A stretch of DNA of 64,000 bases from Cristatella mucedo (taxonomy: Eukaryota; Bryozoa; Phylactolaemata; Cristatellidae), in the NCBI GenBank assembly GCA_009760855.2, contig WPIO01000193.1:1-64000 (forward strand), read 5' to 3'. Every line of letters starts with the position of its first letter. Position 1 is the first letter of the stretch. Shown in pieces: positions 1 through 12,009 of the stretch. Under the pieces are notes generated by a model, which saw only the letters and a program-made list of their open reading frames with translations, was not told the origin of the DNA and searched no databases. A program made the position numbers and the translations under genes.

Positions 1-840
1 AGAGCGCCCTCACACAGTTCCTGCTCCTGACTCCCTGCAGCCCTCGCACAGCCAGGTACACGATGCCGCCTGCAGCACAGACGCCCATCGCTTTCTCCTC
101 GCTGCTCAGCTCGTGTCTCCATTGTCTGTCACCTCGGTGGCTGCAGCTGTCCACTACGTACAGCTCTCTGCCATCGTCCAGCTTCACCTTGCCCCAGCTC
201 GCAGTGACCAGAGCAGCAGCAGTGAGAGCCACACTGTGTATGTTATACCCGTACTGCCTGCTGTGCAGCAGCTGCCCCGAGCTCAGCTGCAGCAGCTGCA
301 GCCCTCGGCCATACCCGCCCTGGGTCACAGCGAGCAGGTCGCCGAGCACGGACAGCTTGCTGGGAGACCAGGGCAGCAGAGCGACACGTCGCTCCTCGAG
401 CCACTGGTCCCCTCCAGCAGCAGCAGCAGCAGAGCTGCGTCTGAGCAGCTGGCCGAACCGTGAGCGCAGGCGTTCAGCAGCAGAGCTGCTGCGTCTGAGC
501 AGCAGGACGAGCTGTGAGTAGAGCAAGGCTACAGCAGCACGTCCGTCCTGCAGGGACTGCACTGCAGTGACGCAGTCTTCCCCTCCGTCGCTCAGCCTCG
601 CAGGTTTCCAGACGCTCAGCTCTCTGCCGCTCTGACTGAATTCCTTCAGGCCGTGCTCCCAGGCAGCCAGCAGCAGATGCCCCTCTGACGTCACAGACAG
701 GTCCCAGCACAGGACAGGCGGCTGGAAGCTGCTGGAGGCCGGGCCGAAGTGCAGCAGCTCTGGCTGCTGCTCTGCTACAATGAATAATGCCGGGTCTGTG
801 AATGCAGGCAGCGACAGAGAGCTGTCTGTGCAGGGTGTGT
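1..840 (-). CDS. TRIM-like gene copy A, exon 2 (propeller-like half), incomplete
   Basis: The minus-strand frame is open from 840 to the window edge. The exon begins after a CTGCAG acceptor (AG at 842-841). Its first two bases complete the codon left by exon 1 (phase 1), and the reading continues through residues such as CTDSSLSLPAF. Recurring 'DLSVTSEGHLLLAAW', 'GRELSVWK', 'DGRELYVVDSC' and 'GIVYLAVRGL' blocks look like blades of an NHL/WD-type beta-propeller, the usual substrate-binding half of TRIM-NHL-like proteins. The sequence is rich in Leu, Ser and Ala from CAG/CTG-type codons. The stop lies outside the window; copy B shows it at the equivalent of 50025. Propeller identity is inferred from the pattern; the exon itself is well supported by matching phase and duplicate conservation. 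Confidence 0.7.
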
Positions 841-2184
841 CTGCAGTCTAGCTAGAATGCACGAATATCTCCTATTCATTAGAATATTTACTGTGCTGTA
901 CATCCAACATACATTTGCTATCGGCTTCAAGCACAAGCTACTCTGCCACACTCTGATAGGTTAGGGAACAATTGAGCTTGAAGATGTTCAATGATGATGT
1001 GATGATGAGTACCATATGTCAATCACATTTCAGTTGCTGTTAAAATAAAAAAAGGTTGGCGGATATAGGGCTCATCAAGTCGTTTGCATACCCGCCTATA
1101 CATATTTGCTTATTTTATATTTGTTTATATAATAAAATGAAGTTTATATATTAAAATGGGTTTTCATTGCTTGCCTGTACATTAGGCAGCATGCATGGCT
1201 GTACTTTCAGCTTGTCATACGTGGCCCCTCTCTTCCCTCCCTCACTTGCTCATGCCAAGCTAAATCTCAGCTGTCAAGGTATCGTGACGTCCAAGAATGG
1301 TCGAATAGTCTAATGATTCGAATGCTACTGACATGTCTAGCAGAACCGTGGGTGTGATGATCAAGCCGTCAATCCAACGGAGGAGAGCTCGAATACTAGC
1401 AGCAAGGAAACCCCAAACCCTATTTATAAAAAAAAACATAGTGCAGACAGATCGTAATACTGCAGACAGTACTCGATCAAAAATGCTGTTACACCACTTT
1501 CGAATTAACCAATAACTTATGAAATCGAATTGAGAGTAGTCATAGATTCAGCGATATTTTCCCGCTGAATGTACTTTCTATTTTTTGGATATTATGCTTC
1601 AGCTTTCGGCAAGGGGTATCCAGAAATGCAATGACAAATAACAAATTGTTGGCTCAAAACGTGCTGCTGCAGTGAGACCACTGCTGCCAGCCAAGGTCAT
1701 AACAAGGTACATCACAAGACCCATCTATGATGCACTGACCTATTAGTTATTGGCACTGGCAATCCTGCCATGCTCCTATGTCAACTCTAGCCTCTCTACC
1801 AAGCCAAAGACATCTCTTAGCTACATCGTGGAAAGCACAAAAGTGCACGTCAAAGGATTCTCATCTTCCGTGCAATTCATTATAATTGACAATACAGCTA
1901 AATAAAACTAGGCAGATTTCTTTGAAGTGCAAATGCAGTAACTCCAGCAAAGGGTATCCTAGAAATGGCTGCATTGTCAATAATGGGAGGCAAAGCAACC
2001 ATGCAATCCTGACAGCATTACTCACAGCCGTGCAGGCTAGCAAACTAGTAGCTAGGAATCTGAAAGCTGTTGGGCTGGCAAGTTGCCTTCAGAAAATGTG
2101 AACTCACCTGCAACGTTACTACCACCAGCATCATCCTTATAGGAGCTAGCTTCAGCTAGGATTCGGTCAAGCCAATCTATAACA
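841..2184. other. TRIM copy A intron, non-repeat part
   Basis: The intron runs 841-2862 on the minus strand, with GT at 2862-2861 and AG at 842-841. This part is AT-rich non-coding sequence with no supported gene. Short ORFs at 1333-1515 and 1886-2101 have no recognisable domain and look like chance. Confidence 0.6.
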
Positions 2185-2775
2185 ATGATAATAATAATAA
2201 TGCACTTGCTAAAGCGCCCTCAAAGAACTCGATCTCTTCCTAGGCGCTTTACAGTTGCTGCAAAGGCAAACGCGACTGGTTGGTGAGTAATATCATGCTT
2301 GATAAACAACATGAATAACATGGTTAGGGGTGACATGCACAGGGTCAGCATGCAAATGTGGTTAGTGGCAGCTTGCACAGTGTCAGCACGCATAAGCACA
2401 TCAAGGACTGATCACAAGTTCTTTTTAAATGTGGTCAAGTCAGGGGATGTTGTGACACAAGCCGGGAGTGAGTCCCAGACTTTGGGAGCACATGGAATAA
2501 ATGCCAGGTCTCCAAAGGATTTGAGGTTTGTACGAGGTATTGGTAAACTGTTGGATTCCGAAAAGCAGGTGGTACTATGCTTGGCCTGGTGGGGGAGTAG
2601 ATGTGAGAGATAGGCTGGAGTCAAAGAATGAAGTGACCTAAAAGTGAGCAACAAATCCTTGAAGTCAATCCGTTGCTTGACTGGTAGCCAGTGCAGGTCA
2701 GTGAGAAGTGGTGTGATGTGGCAACTGTGATGCTCACGAGAGACAAGCCTAGTCAACAAGGAAAATGGCCTCACA
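2185..2775 (-). mobile_element. L2/CR1-like LINE 3' fragment in TRIM intron
   Basis: The minus strand encodes the C-terminal end of a LINE ORF2: 'HITPLLTDLHWLPVKQRIDFK', 'SLTPAYLSHLLP' and 'VWDSLPACVTTSPDLTTFKKNL'. It is followed by the characteristic 3' UTR (TTTGCAGCAACTGTAAAGCG-like) and an ATT-rich tail (2187-2205). The start is truncated, as usual for LINEs. It occupies the intron of the minus-strand TRIM gene in the same orientation. The equivalent copy at 52407-52997 shows the insertion predates the duplication. Confidence 0.85.
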
Positions 2776-2862
2776 GAGTGCAAATGATAAACTTCAGCAA
2801 GATTGGGTGCCAGCACTTCGAGCCAGGGCATGCATGAGCTGCAGAGCTTTGCAAGCAGCTAC

Positions 2863-3961
2863 CTGAGGTAAGCTCTGGAGCTCCCATCCATGAAGTGACC
2901 ACATCGTCTAAGTCATCAGGCAAAGATCCATTCAGAGCCACAAGCTTTTCAGCATTCGGTGTCTCACTATAGCTATCCAGCTGCTTGTCAAGCACTTCGA
3001 GCCGCAACCTCAAGGTCGCCTGCTGGTCCAGGAAATCCGGGTCGCCGGCCAAATTCATGATGCTGCTGATGTATGCTGAGGCATGCTGCACTGACAGGTT
3101 CAGCTGCTCGGCCAAGCTTTGCAGGGCCACAGCACTCTCCTCGAGTTTGTCATAGCAGTCCTTGACCTTGCTTTTTGTTTCTTTAAAGACTTTGCTTAGA
3201 GCATCCACAGCATACTTCTTCTTCGTCCTCAGCTCGTCTAGGTGAATGGCACGAGCCGATCGGATGTCGCTGACCAGACTTCTGGCCCAAAGTAGCTGCG
3301 CAGACTTTGCATTTACACCCTGAAGAAGATGCTGTATACTCTCTCGTGCATCCTTCAAAAAAGCTTCGGGTTTCGGTTCTTTTAGCGGCTGTGCAATCGA
3401 GTGTCCTTGGCCCAGGCACTGTGTGAGACAGTCGGTGCACTTGGCTTTCTTGCAGTCAAAGCACAGCAGATCCAGCGGCTTCCGGTGCTGCAGGCACTGC
3501 TGCTGTCCTGAGGCTTGCAGCACTTCACTCATGCTCTTGATCTGATCGATGGCGACAATCACGTGATCGGGATTGCATCGGCTATGTCCTGGCAAGCAGG
3601 CTGAGCACATGGATCTCTGGCACTGCAAGCACCAGTCGTCTGCCTGCTCGTCTGGTTTGCCATCCTCTCTGCAAAAAGTGCAATTGCCTGCATCTCTCAC
3701 AGCTGTTGTAAGTCTCCCCAAGTTGGCAATGAAGCCGTTGTGATGCTTTGGTATACTCATGTCAGTGACTACTTTGCAAGCAGGGCAGACCATGATGCAA
3801 TTCGAGTCCTCTGCTGTACATGCTTGGTCTGCACAGCGACTGCAGCAGCTGTGCAAGCAGCGCAGCAGCAGCAGCGGCTCCTCTGCAATTTGTCCACAGG
3901 CGATGCAAGACAGCAGGCGTTCGTCAATCGCAAGTTGGTGCATCGGAAGCTCTTGTGCCAT
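2863..3961 (-). CDS. TRIM-like gene copy A, exon 1 (RING, B-box 1, B-box 2, coiled coil)
   Basis: Predicted E3 ubiquitin ligase of the TRIM family, probably cytoplasmic. Numbering from the ATG at 3961 (context GCCATGG): a RING finger at about residues 19-62 (C-x2-C, CLHSCCSRC, CPAC), B-box 1 at 94-133 (CTFC, WCLQCQRSMCSAC, CNPDHV), B-box 2 at 146-167 (CLQHRKPLDLLCFDC, CTDC, GQGH) and a coiled coil at about 185-305. A frame open upstream of the ATG lacks an ATG and is ignored. The exon ends in phase 1 at a CAG|GTAGCT donor and joins the propeller-like exon at 840. All eight zinc ligands of the RING appear present. TRIM proteins often act in innate immunity or development; which applies here is unknown. 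Confidence 0.88.
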
Positions 3962-6900
3962 GGCTGTTCTCAAAAAGGCATAAACCAAACGTCTGGCTGG
4001 TAGATGAGCTACAAAAGTTAATCACGGAGACAAATTGTGACAAAAAGGAATGAAAAAATAGTGTACATCAGATAAACGGGTGTATAGAAAAGCAGACTGC
4101 TAGGCGCTAATTTCAGGATTCGATGGGACATCGATCTAAAGCATAATGTTGAGTTGTGCTGCAAATTATGGGACAAATTGCAAGCAGTATGGCATGCTAG
4201 ACCGTCTGACATCACTCTGAAACTCGTCGAGTCCATGACAGTCCGAATAGGAGAAGTGGTGGCTAATCGGGGAGGGGCCACATCCTAATAGATTTGGTGT
4301 TTGTAATCCCCATGCTGCGGTTGTCGTGTTAAAGAAATGGTGTGTTGACTGTTTGGTTTACTGTGGCATCAATTTCATTCATTTGAAAGCTCCGGGAGGA
4401 CCGTAAAACTGCAGAAAGCAATAGTCAACCAAGCGGCCATAGTTGAAGTGGGTGTTGCAAACGTATGGCTGCTAGTGTAGATATGCCGAAGGGCTTTCCA
4501 TCCAAGATGGAACCGGAGTGCTTGCAGGTGGCCAGGAGACGAGATTTTCAGGTTTAGGAAGGGGAGCTCCAGGCTCCTTCAGACATAATGACATAAGCAG
4601 CACATGAAAACAGTTTTTGGAAAAATTGACAATTTTACTCGACTTGTTCCTTTTGTGTCTTACCACTGCTTCCGACCTTTGGGTATGGCGAAATTTGCCC
4701 TGGACTTAGGTACTTCCATTTCTCCACGAGGGACAATCATCCCCCTGCCCCTTTAGCTCGGCCACTGAGTGCTCGTCATAGATGCTACTGCAAGCAATAA
4801 TTCTGACTCCGTGACTGCATTTGCAGTAGAACCTGGGCACGATAAATAGCTGCGGCTATTACCATGCAATTGCTGATATACTACATACCTGTGATAAGAC
4901 TAACCTAACACACGCGTAGCAGCATAAGAAACATCCTCAAACATTGTAACTGCTAGGGAAAAAATTGCCAAAAGATTGACCAAAAAATGTACGGTTTCTG
5001 TATGCACACCCAGGTAAACGATAGTGCACACGAACACAGTAAGTACTACGAGGAATATGTAGCTATCTTATTGCACAGGCACAGAGGCCTGAAAGCAGTG
5101 AGTTATAGATGCATAAATGTGATTTAAAATGGCCTGAACCAGCTTTCAAGGCCCGAATTTTACTAAATGGAGCAGCTGAAAGTGGGCAGACTTGACTGTA
5201 AAGACGACCAGGTCAAATGGTAAAGGTCGTTGTTGAACAAGATATCCAGATTTCAAGCTGATAGCACAGGGGACATGTTGGCAGAGCCATCTTCGAGCAC
5301 TAGGCTTTCCTGCTTATGAGTCACTCTGCCTTAACTGCTAGAATGGTCAAATCGTTATTTAACTGAATAAGCCCGATTTCTGTACAAGAACAATTGCAGT
5401 GCATGTTATAAGGGTGGTGACAGTTTGAAGTGCTGAAAGACATAATTTAATCGCAGCACAGGTCTGGCAGTGTGCCGGCTGCATATAAACGATAGCCTAG
5501 TTTGTACTAGATCAGCACGAGGAGCTTGAATTTACGTGAAAATAATGAGACTGGTAGAGACTCTTTAGATGGTCCGTGTTTGAATAGCATGATTTGATTG
5601 ATAAACGTCGGAAACTTATGCAAACTGCACGTATGCCATACAATATGCCACTGATCAAGGATCTAAACCACTAATGTGCTGCGTCAGTGCCGTCTTAGTG
5701 TACTGATATGTGCTATAGAAATGCTTGCCTATCAGTGGCATGAATCCTGGTGCTCAACATGATGGATGTCAGAAAAAAGCTACAGTGACATCCGGTAAAC
5801 CAAAGCAGATAGACTCTATTCTCAAGTCTTCCTGGTGATTGCTATGTCTTGATCCTTTATCGCCACTGCAAGCGGTGGTGATAGCCGTAAAGGCTCTTAT
5901 GACGCTATACAAAAAGAGGCTGTTTAATCAGCTAGGATTTATTTCTGTATGCTCACTAAATAGTGAGTCATAAGGCACTTGCAGACTCAAACCTACACTA
6001 AATCATTTCTAAATCGCGTAGGCCATAGGTGTTTCACATCTCTATGCGGCGACGTGTGCTGTGACTATTCCGGTTACGATAAGAGACTGAGGAGTAAAAG
6101 GAGTCAAAGTAGGAGTAAAAGCACTGAATTACGGTTTGCTGATTAAAAAGTCAGTGTATGTAACTGCAGAAAAGACTTGGCGGCAGCTAACTCTCCAGCT
6201 TGCAGAGGGTAATTAAAACTTGCCTACCGCCAGCACCCGCAACCTGCGATACGGAGTGAGAGTATCGTACGACGAGGAGTTTTGAAAAGTATGATCGGTC
6301 TGGACCGTTCCAATTCCTACAAAGCAGGAAGTGCTGGCTTGTTGAGCTACCGAGTAAAATCAGGTACGCACCAACTATCGTTTGTGACAAAACGCTTTAA
6401 GCCACTCTTCAATCAGTAAACGTCTCCTACCATGCGGCCGTGCTGCAATTATAAAGCACCTCTGCAAGTCGAGGCCCAGCGTTCGATTTCACCCAGCATA
6501 AGACACAAGTACTGAAAACGCATACTGGCGTCTTTCAATGAAGGTGAAGTAAGCAATCAGACTAAAACACGCATTGGCTGACGACTCGAAAATTATTCTT
6601 TCAGATGTATATCAACTTACCTTGTGGAAGCTAGATGAACAATAGTTCGATAAAGAGATCGCCTCCAAATTAACGGCTACCTCAGTATATGAAAACCTTG
6701 AAGGCCCGGATGTAGTGCTCTCATTGGTAGGCCGAAAATGAATTTCCAGTGAAAATCAAGCATTTTTTTCAATTAAAAATGAGTATTATATAAATATTTT
6801 ATACGTGCGCGAAACCCACTCACGAGCCGTCTGTCAGCAGGGTATGCTGTCTGTAACCGTACACCTTATTACGATGGCCGCCATGTGCTTCGCTTGTCCG

Positions 6901-8934
6901 GGAGAGAAGCCTGGATGGTGCGACTATTCTGCCGGTGCTGTTGCTGTCTCGATCGTAGCGGAGCCTTTGACGACGACCCTCTGGCTTATTGTTCTCTAAC
7001 CGGTAGCTAATTCTTCCCTTAATAGTCCTCTTCCGTTAGCTGCAGGCAGCTACGATTGCAGAGCTCCATCCCTGACCCTACCGCTCCGTGCAACTTCATC
7101 GCATCAGAGCGATTCCAGCCGAGTCGCTTCTTCAACCATGCACCGGACAAGAAAGTTTCATACAGCAGCTATCCTTTCTCTAAGTAAAACCAGAGGCGGA
7201 AAGTTTTAACTGGTTGCCAGGCAGTCTCTGCGGCACCAGCCTGCCGTGGCGGCACTGAACTTGGGTCCCCTACAGCAGCTGTGTGGGCGTGGCCACGCCG
7301 GAAAGTTATCCCACCCCTGCAGGACTCACACCCGGCCGACGGGACGGGTCTACGTTTGAGCGGGATGGTAACGTAGCAGTGTCAAGTTAAAGAAGGTCCA
7401 AGATATGTATTAGTGCGTGTGATAATCCAACGCAAAGACCGATATACGTATCAGAGCGTATGATCAGCCGGGATCTCAATGCTTAATCTCATTTTTCATA
7501 AATCTCAGAATTCATAAATCATGCAATCGTATTGATTCCTTCATATTGAAAGATTACTTCAAAGAAAGGCACAAATAAAGGTCTTGGTGACTTCCAACAG
7601 ACTCGTTTGCAGGCTTACAGTAGCTCACGCTCAGAGCTAGCACTCGTCGACCGACTGGCTGGCCGTTACTCCGAGAGACAACGAGTGCCAAAACCAACAG
7701 CAGCCTAGATTATGACCTTAAAACATGCCGAGTTGACGTGATATTTTTGCATTTGTTCTTCCTTTGAGCCTAGGCTGTAGCTAAAGGGATAATCGTCTAT
7801 GCAGAACCAAATTCATATATTTTCCGACAACTTTTCAGGAGTGTAAACACGCTCTCCTGCAGAGGCTAGCACACAAATTATGATAAACGGACACAAACTT
7901 CTTTCTATCCTGACGTATACCATGAAAAAGCGACTGAACTTTCTGAACTTAAATATGTTTTCAAACAATTAACAAACAGTATACAACAAATCAACCTGCA
8001 CAGCACTAAACGGAAATTGATCGCACTACCATATCGGAGCTAAATGTCCCTGCTGCTAGGCGTTAGCCAGGACGATCGCCAATAGGAGCGCTGCGTTCCC
8101 GAGTCTCAGAAGACAGACAGCTCCTGTTGATGTCTTCGTGACTGAGTCAATATCTGCACATCAGTTGAAATTTTAATAATGCAAAGAACTGTTTACTACG
8201 AGTGCTTTCAGAAGCCGAATGCCATTTAGCAAGACGTACGCTCTACACTCGTACCTTCTATTCTTCTCATGCTATTCGTCTACAATGATGACTGCACTGG
8301 CCAACTCAACTTCAGCTTATGTTAGCTTGGCGGCTTCCCCGGCAAACCATCGCCCATACCAGCCTCCCGAATAAGAGTTAGAAGCTATGGACGGAACTAA
8401 GTCAGCCGTCAATTCTACTTGACTTGGTCGTGCAGACGCACCAGTTAGGTGGAAAGTAGGGAAGGTACTGAGTATAAACGCAGCTTAAGAGTTTAGGCCG
8501 CTTTCATGATTTTGAGGGGCCAGCTGTGGTCTTACCATCTTGGTAAAGTTGGCAATCGACATAGCTCGGAAGCGGGTTGGGATAGGTTAAAAATCTGTCC
8601 GATATAAAATTCTGAAAATTTCTTGGGACAAGAAAAAAACCGGCAGCTGTATCTGAAAGCCCTCGGGCTTCTACCTGAGGGCTGCTCGGCTCCTGATATT
8701 GAGTTCGTGAAGGCCCATTGTGCACCACCACTAACCACACGATCATGCTTTCTTTATAGCAGAGCTCGGCAAACTTTTTGTTGGACTACTAGGCCATTTC
8801 AGGAGGTCAAGAAGGCAAACTAGGCCAGAAGAAACCACGCCCACTCCGCCCGGCCGGGAGTGGGCGTAGCCGCTACGCCCACTTTATACTGCGAAGCAGG
8901 GGGGGGAAGCCAAATCAAGCACAATAACACTTAG
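3962..8934. other. Non-coding part of the duplicon upstream of TRIM copy A
   Basis: No supported gene. About 5100-5290 on the minus strand resembles the 'TVKSACFQLRNIAK' region of the LINE seen at 48.5 kb, so part is LINE-derived. About 6110-6850 recurs, diverged, at 62820-63580 (copy C). A 64-codon ORF at 6805-6999 is conserved in copy B but has no recognisable domain. A G/C-rich stretch at 7240-7350 and poorly conserved AT-rich sequence fill the rest. Confidence 0.6.
5851..5945 (+). mobile_element. tRNA-SINE 3' fragment
   Basis: Matches the 3' half of the SINE at 47226-47412: GATCCTTTATCGCCACTGC, then GCGGTGGTGATAGCCGTAAA, then AAAAGAGGCTGTTTAATCAG. The tRNA-like head is missing. The same fragment is at 56099-56190 in copy B. 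Confidence 0.8.
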
Positions 8935-9030
8935 CTGTCAACTCAAAATAAAAAGTGGCCGAGAGACGGCGCGTGCCTCGAAAACTCGTTAGTTGGGATA
9001 CTCTAAGGTCAAAGTACCTCTATATAGTGA
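8935..9030. repeat. Possible mariner/Tigger-type terminal repeat
   Basis: The stretch with GGCCGAGAGACGGCGCGTGC and ACTCGTTAGTTGGGATACTC resembles 20560-20650, where it ends in a better preserved GAGGTACCACTGTA. That ending resembles the outer ends of Tc1/mariner-pogo DNA transposons. No transposase is seen. Present in both copies A and B. Confidence 0.4.
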
Positions 9031-9097
9031 AGGGCAAGAAAACCGTGACAACTCAATTCGGCTACGGATCCATCAATTAATAACTGGGGGGCCGCTA

Positions 9098-9315
9098 GGC
9101 CGGATCTGGAGCACTAGGTGCGTCGGATCTGGAGCACTAGGTGCGTCGGATCTGGAGCACTAGGTGCGTCGGATCTGGAGCACTAGCTGCGTCGGATCTC
9201 AAGCACTAGCTGCGTCGGATCTCAAGCACTAGCTGCGTCGGATCTGGAGCACTAGCTGCGCCGGATCTGGAGCACTACCTGCGCCGGATCTGGAGCACTA
9301 GGTGCGCTGGATCTG
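9098..9315. repeat. Minisatellite, about 10 units of 23 bp
   Basis: Direct tandem units of the form GGATCTGGAGCACTAGGTGC plus GTC, with variants GGATCTCAAG and CTAGCTGC. The variants are clustered, as expected from unit-by-unit spread. The array starts just past the end of duplicon copy A and is absent after copy B. Confidence 0.92.
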
Positions 9316-12009
9316 ACCTAAGGGCCGGAGTTTATCGACCTCTGCTTTACAGAATATATAAAGTCAAGAAAGAACTAAGTTCTCTGAGGGCGCTACACAA
9401 ATGTGTAGTTTGGTTCACACATCAGAGAGCCAGCCGATGAACAACGCCAACGGTTTATTGCACAAGGCGGCACGGAGCAGCAAGACGCACGACTGCCTTC
9501 GCCCCCTTCTCACACTCGAGTCTTCTCCCTCCTCCCCTCCGGCTGTGCCTTGGCCGACCCCGATGGTGAATCCACCATCTGTTCACCAGTGGGTTATCGG
9601 CCTGTGTCAATGCGTCATTAGAAGCTGACCACAGCTGTGCACAGGCCCCTCTCGACGATGCTCCCAACAGCTGTTTAGGAAAGGAGCGGTACCAGCCCGA
9701 ATGCAATCGAACTACGAAATGTACTATTCATAGTACTCCGTAACATTCGAGCTTAGTATTGCAATGATCAACAGTGAGACGAAGGCTCGACGAACACGGG
9801 CGTATGGTAAGGGTTGCAAAGAAACCTTACCTAGTGACGCAAGCCTCCACAGAAGCATGCTTTGGGCGGGGCGGCAGCACAGCCGCTGGACGACCGAAGA
9901 TTGGAGGATCGCGGTACAGAGCTGACTTCGACCTCTTCGCCGTAGCATGGCGCCGCCAGCCAAATTATGTGACAAATTGCAAGCAGTACGCCATACTTTT
10001 GTAGCGCCCTGCTGTCCTTGGCTGAATTTTAGCGCGAACAAGAGCTGTTCGGAGGCGGGCTAGAACTCCTTTGTCCTGGAGCAGTGAGCCAGAGAGGAGC
10101 GTCAGTGTGGTTAGAGAGGAAGCGCTTAAGAGCAAGCCAGGAAGCTCTCTGACCAGCGGTGGCGAGTCGGCCTTTAGAATTGGTCCGATACCCGCGGAAG
10201 CTGCTGATCGATGTTGGCTGGCCTGTCAACCTTCGCCATCACTCTGTCCAAAAAGAATCGTCTGGAACCCATTCGCCATTCAAGCTGGACAGAGGGGACA
10301 TTCCACTGGCCTAGTGTCGGTATTAATTCCTTACCGTAATGGGCCCTGGTGTCGGGCTCAATACCACTAAGCTCTTGCCCCATTGTCTCAGCTAAGCATT
10401 TAAGAGTCGAGCGTCGCTCGCTCTGGGTCTTTTATTATCTTCGTGTCTTTTGTCCGGCTCTGCGCTTCGACGCCGTCGGGCACTCGTTTCTCTGAAAGCG
10501 AGGGAGGAGGGCGGGCTGTCCGCCGACGATGGGCGGAATAGGACAAGACAGTGCTAGGAGGATTCGGTGGACTCCACCGAATACGGTCGTATCGCGCCCG
10601 AGCTGGCACTCTGTGTTTCTTTTGTGTTTTGTGTGTGCGCGCTAGCACGCGGTCTCGGCATAGGGATTTGCCGGTGCGAGCTAGGCGTAGTTGACGTGTG
10701 TGGAGCCCTAGTTCTCCGGGTTAGGGTTTAGGCTCCAGTTTGAGCTCCGTCTATTTGGGTCGTCCCCAGTATAGATGTAAGTAGCGTAAGTGTGGAGACG
10801 TGTTTCTTCCGCAAGAGTGCTTGAGGTGGCGTGTGTGGAGTATTCCTGCCGCACTGGTGGAAACCAAGTTCTAGTTCACCGGTCAGGGTTTAGGCTCGGG
10901 TTCGCGCTTCAGTGTGGAGAAGTATTCCCTCCGCAAGAGTGTTGGTGCTGTTGAGAACGTGCGAGGAGTGTGGAGATAAAGCTGAACTAGACGCGCAGCG
11001 ACTTTGTGCGCTTGCGAATAAAGTTCAGTAAAATCCCCAATTTGTGTCTCGCTTCCAATTCTAGCCACGGACTCATGACCCCTTTAGTAACGGTAAGCAG
11101 GTCGGCGCCAGAAACGCTCGTTTCGTGGCGGCCAGCCTATTGCGCGTATGAGCGAACCGAACGGCATTAGGCGCTAGGCTACGCCGCTAGGTAAGCGGCA
11201 GGTCAAGCCTACCCCGCCGAGCCTTCGGCGTTACACTTTCCCATCCGATGTAACTCACCGAGTTCATGCCGCCCGTAGTGCGGAAATTTCTAATCGGGGA
11301 TGTACCACATCCTACTACAATCAGTGGCTCTACCATCCGCTCTGCGTATGTTGTGCTTTAAAAATCGTGCGTGGGGCTGTGCTGTTTACTTTGTGCCACC
11401 GGCCAATCTAAGATCCTTTAGTGACCATGTCTTCCATCCGTATGCGCCTGGAACCTTCAAATGAGCAATATCCTGACGTTCCATGACTTTGCAACATTTA
11501 AATAAAAGCTTTCAGTTTATTTCTCACAGAACTTTCTCATTCTTATTGAATCGTTCTTTATGCGTTACTGCGTTCTGCAATCGTTCTTTCTATTTTCACT
11601 AATAAGTTGGCATCCTGCCTTTGCCACGTGAAATGCCATGAAAGAAATGTGTCGCTTTCTTAGGCGCTATATAATAGTTATTGGTAATTTGATAATATTA
11701 AAACATTTATTTTTCAATTAGTAATTAGCGAAGCTTTTGAAAGTATCAGGTTGGAGGCTGGAATGCAGCAACCTTGGCACGGTGCCCAAAAAAAAAATGC
11801 TGATCACGTTTGTGGATGATGTAACACTGCAAATACCTATCACCTAACGACATATACGAGGCAACAGTGCTGCATGACTCGTTAATGCAGGACTCTATAA
11901 ACATGGGTTTCAGTCTCTTGCTAGTAGAGTCGGCTTTTGTGCAAAAACATAATGCTTAAATTTGTTCAAGGCTACACCACCAAAAGCTTCCTGCGAAGCA
12001 TTGTATTTT
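9316..12009. other. Non-coding region with weak internal repeats
   Basis: No supported gene. About 9370-9410 carries GAGGGCGCTACACAAATG, like the LINE 3' end. Two related blocks (about 10695-10840 and 10840-10975) share TAGGGTTTAGGCTC and CCGCAAGAGTG and form a diverged tandem repeat. The stretch 10400-11130 has LTR-like features (an AATAAA at about 11016 and a GGCGCCAGAAACG primer-site-like string at 11104) but no internal coding region follows, so an LTR call is not made. Confidence 0.45.

Larger units (their letters stand above)
1..9065. repeat. Segmental duplication, copy A (with TRIM gene)
   Basis: This stretch aligns almost base for base with 50204-59304; position 1 matches 50204, and the match ends at the shared GGCTAC near 9065/59304. 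Differences are scattered substitutions and small indels; for example copy B has one CAG-repeat codon fewer in TRIM exon 1 and an extra short direct repeat near 54285-54340. The LINE fragment in the TRIM intron and the SINE fragment are at equivalent positions in both copies, so they were inserted before the duplication. Copy A runs off the left edge of the window. A high-identity direct duplication is seen directly; recent age is inferred. Confidence 0.93.

Noticed and set aside
6805-6999. 64-codon ORF identical in duplicon copies A and B
   Set aside because: Identity is explained by the recent duplication; the diverged copy C does not preserve the frame and no domain is recognisable.
9098-9315. 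CRISPR-like array
   Set aside because: Repeats are contiguous with no unique spacers, and the context is eukaryotic.
10400-11130. Solo LTR
   Set aside because: AATAAA and a primer-site-like string are suggestive, but no second copy, target duplication or clear TG...CA ends could be seen.
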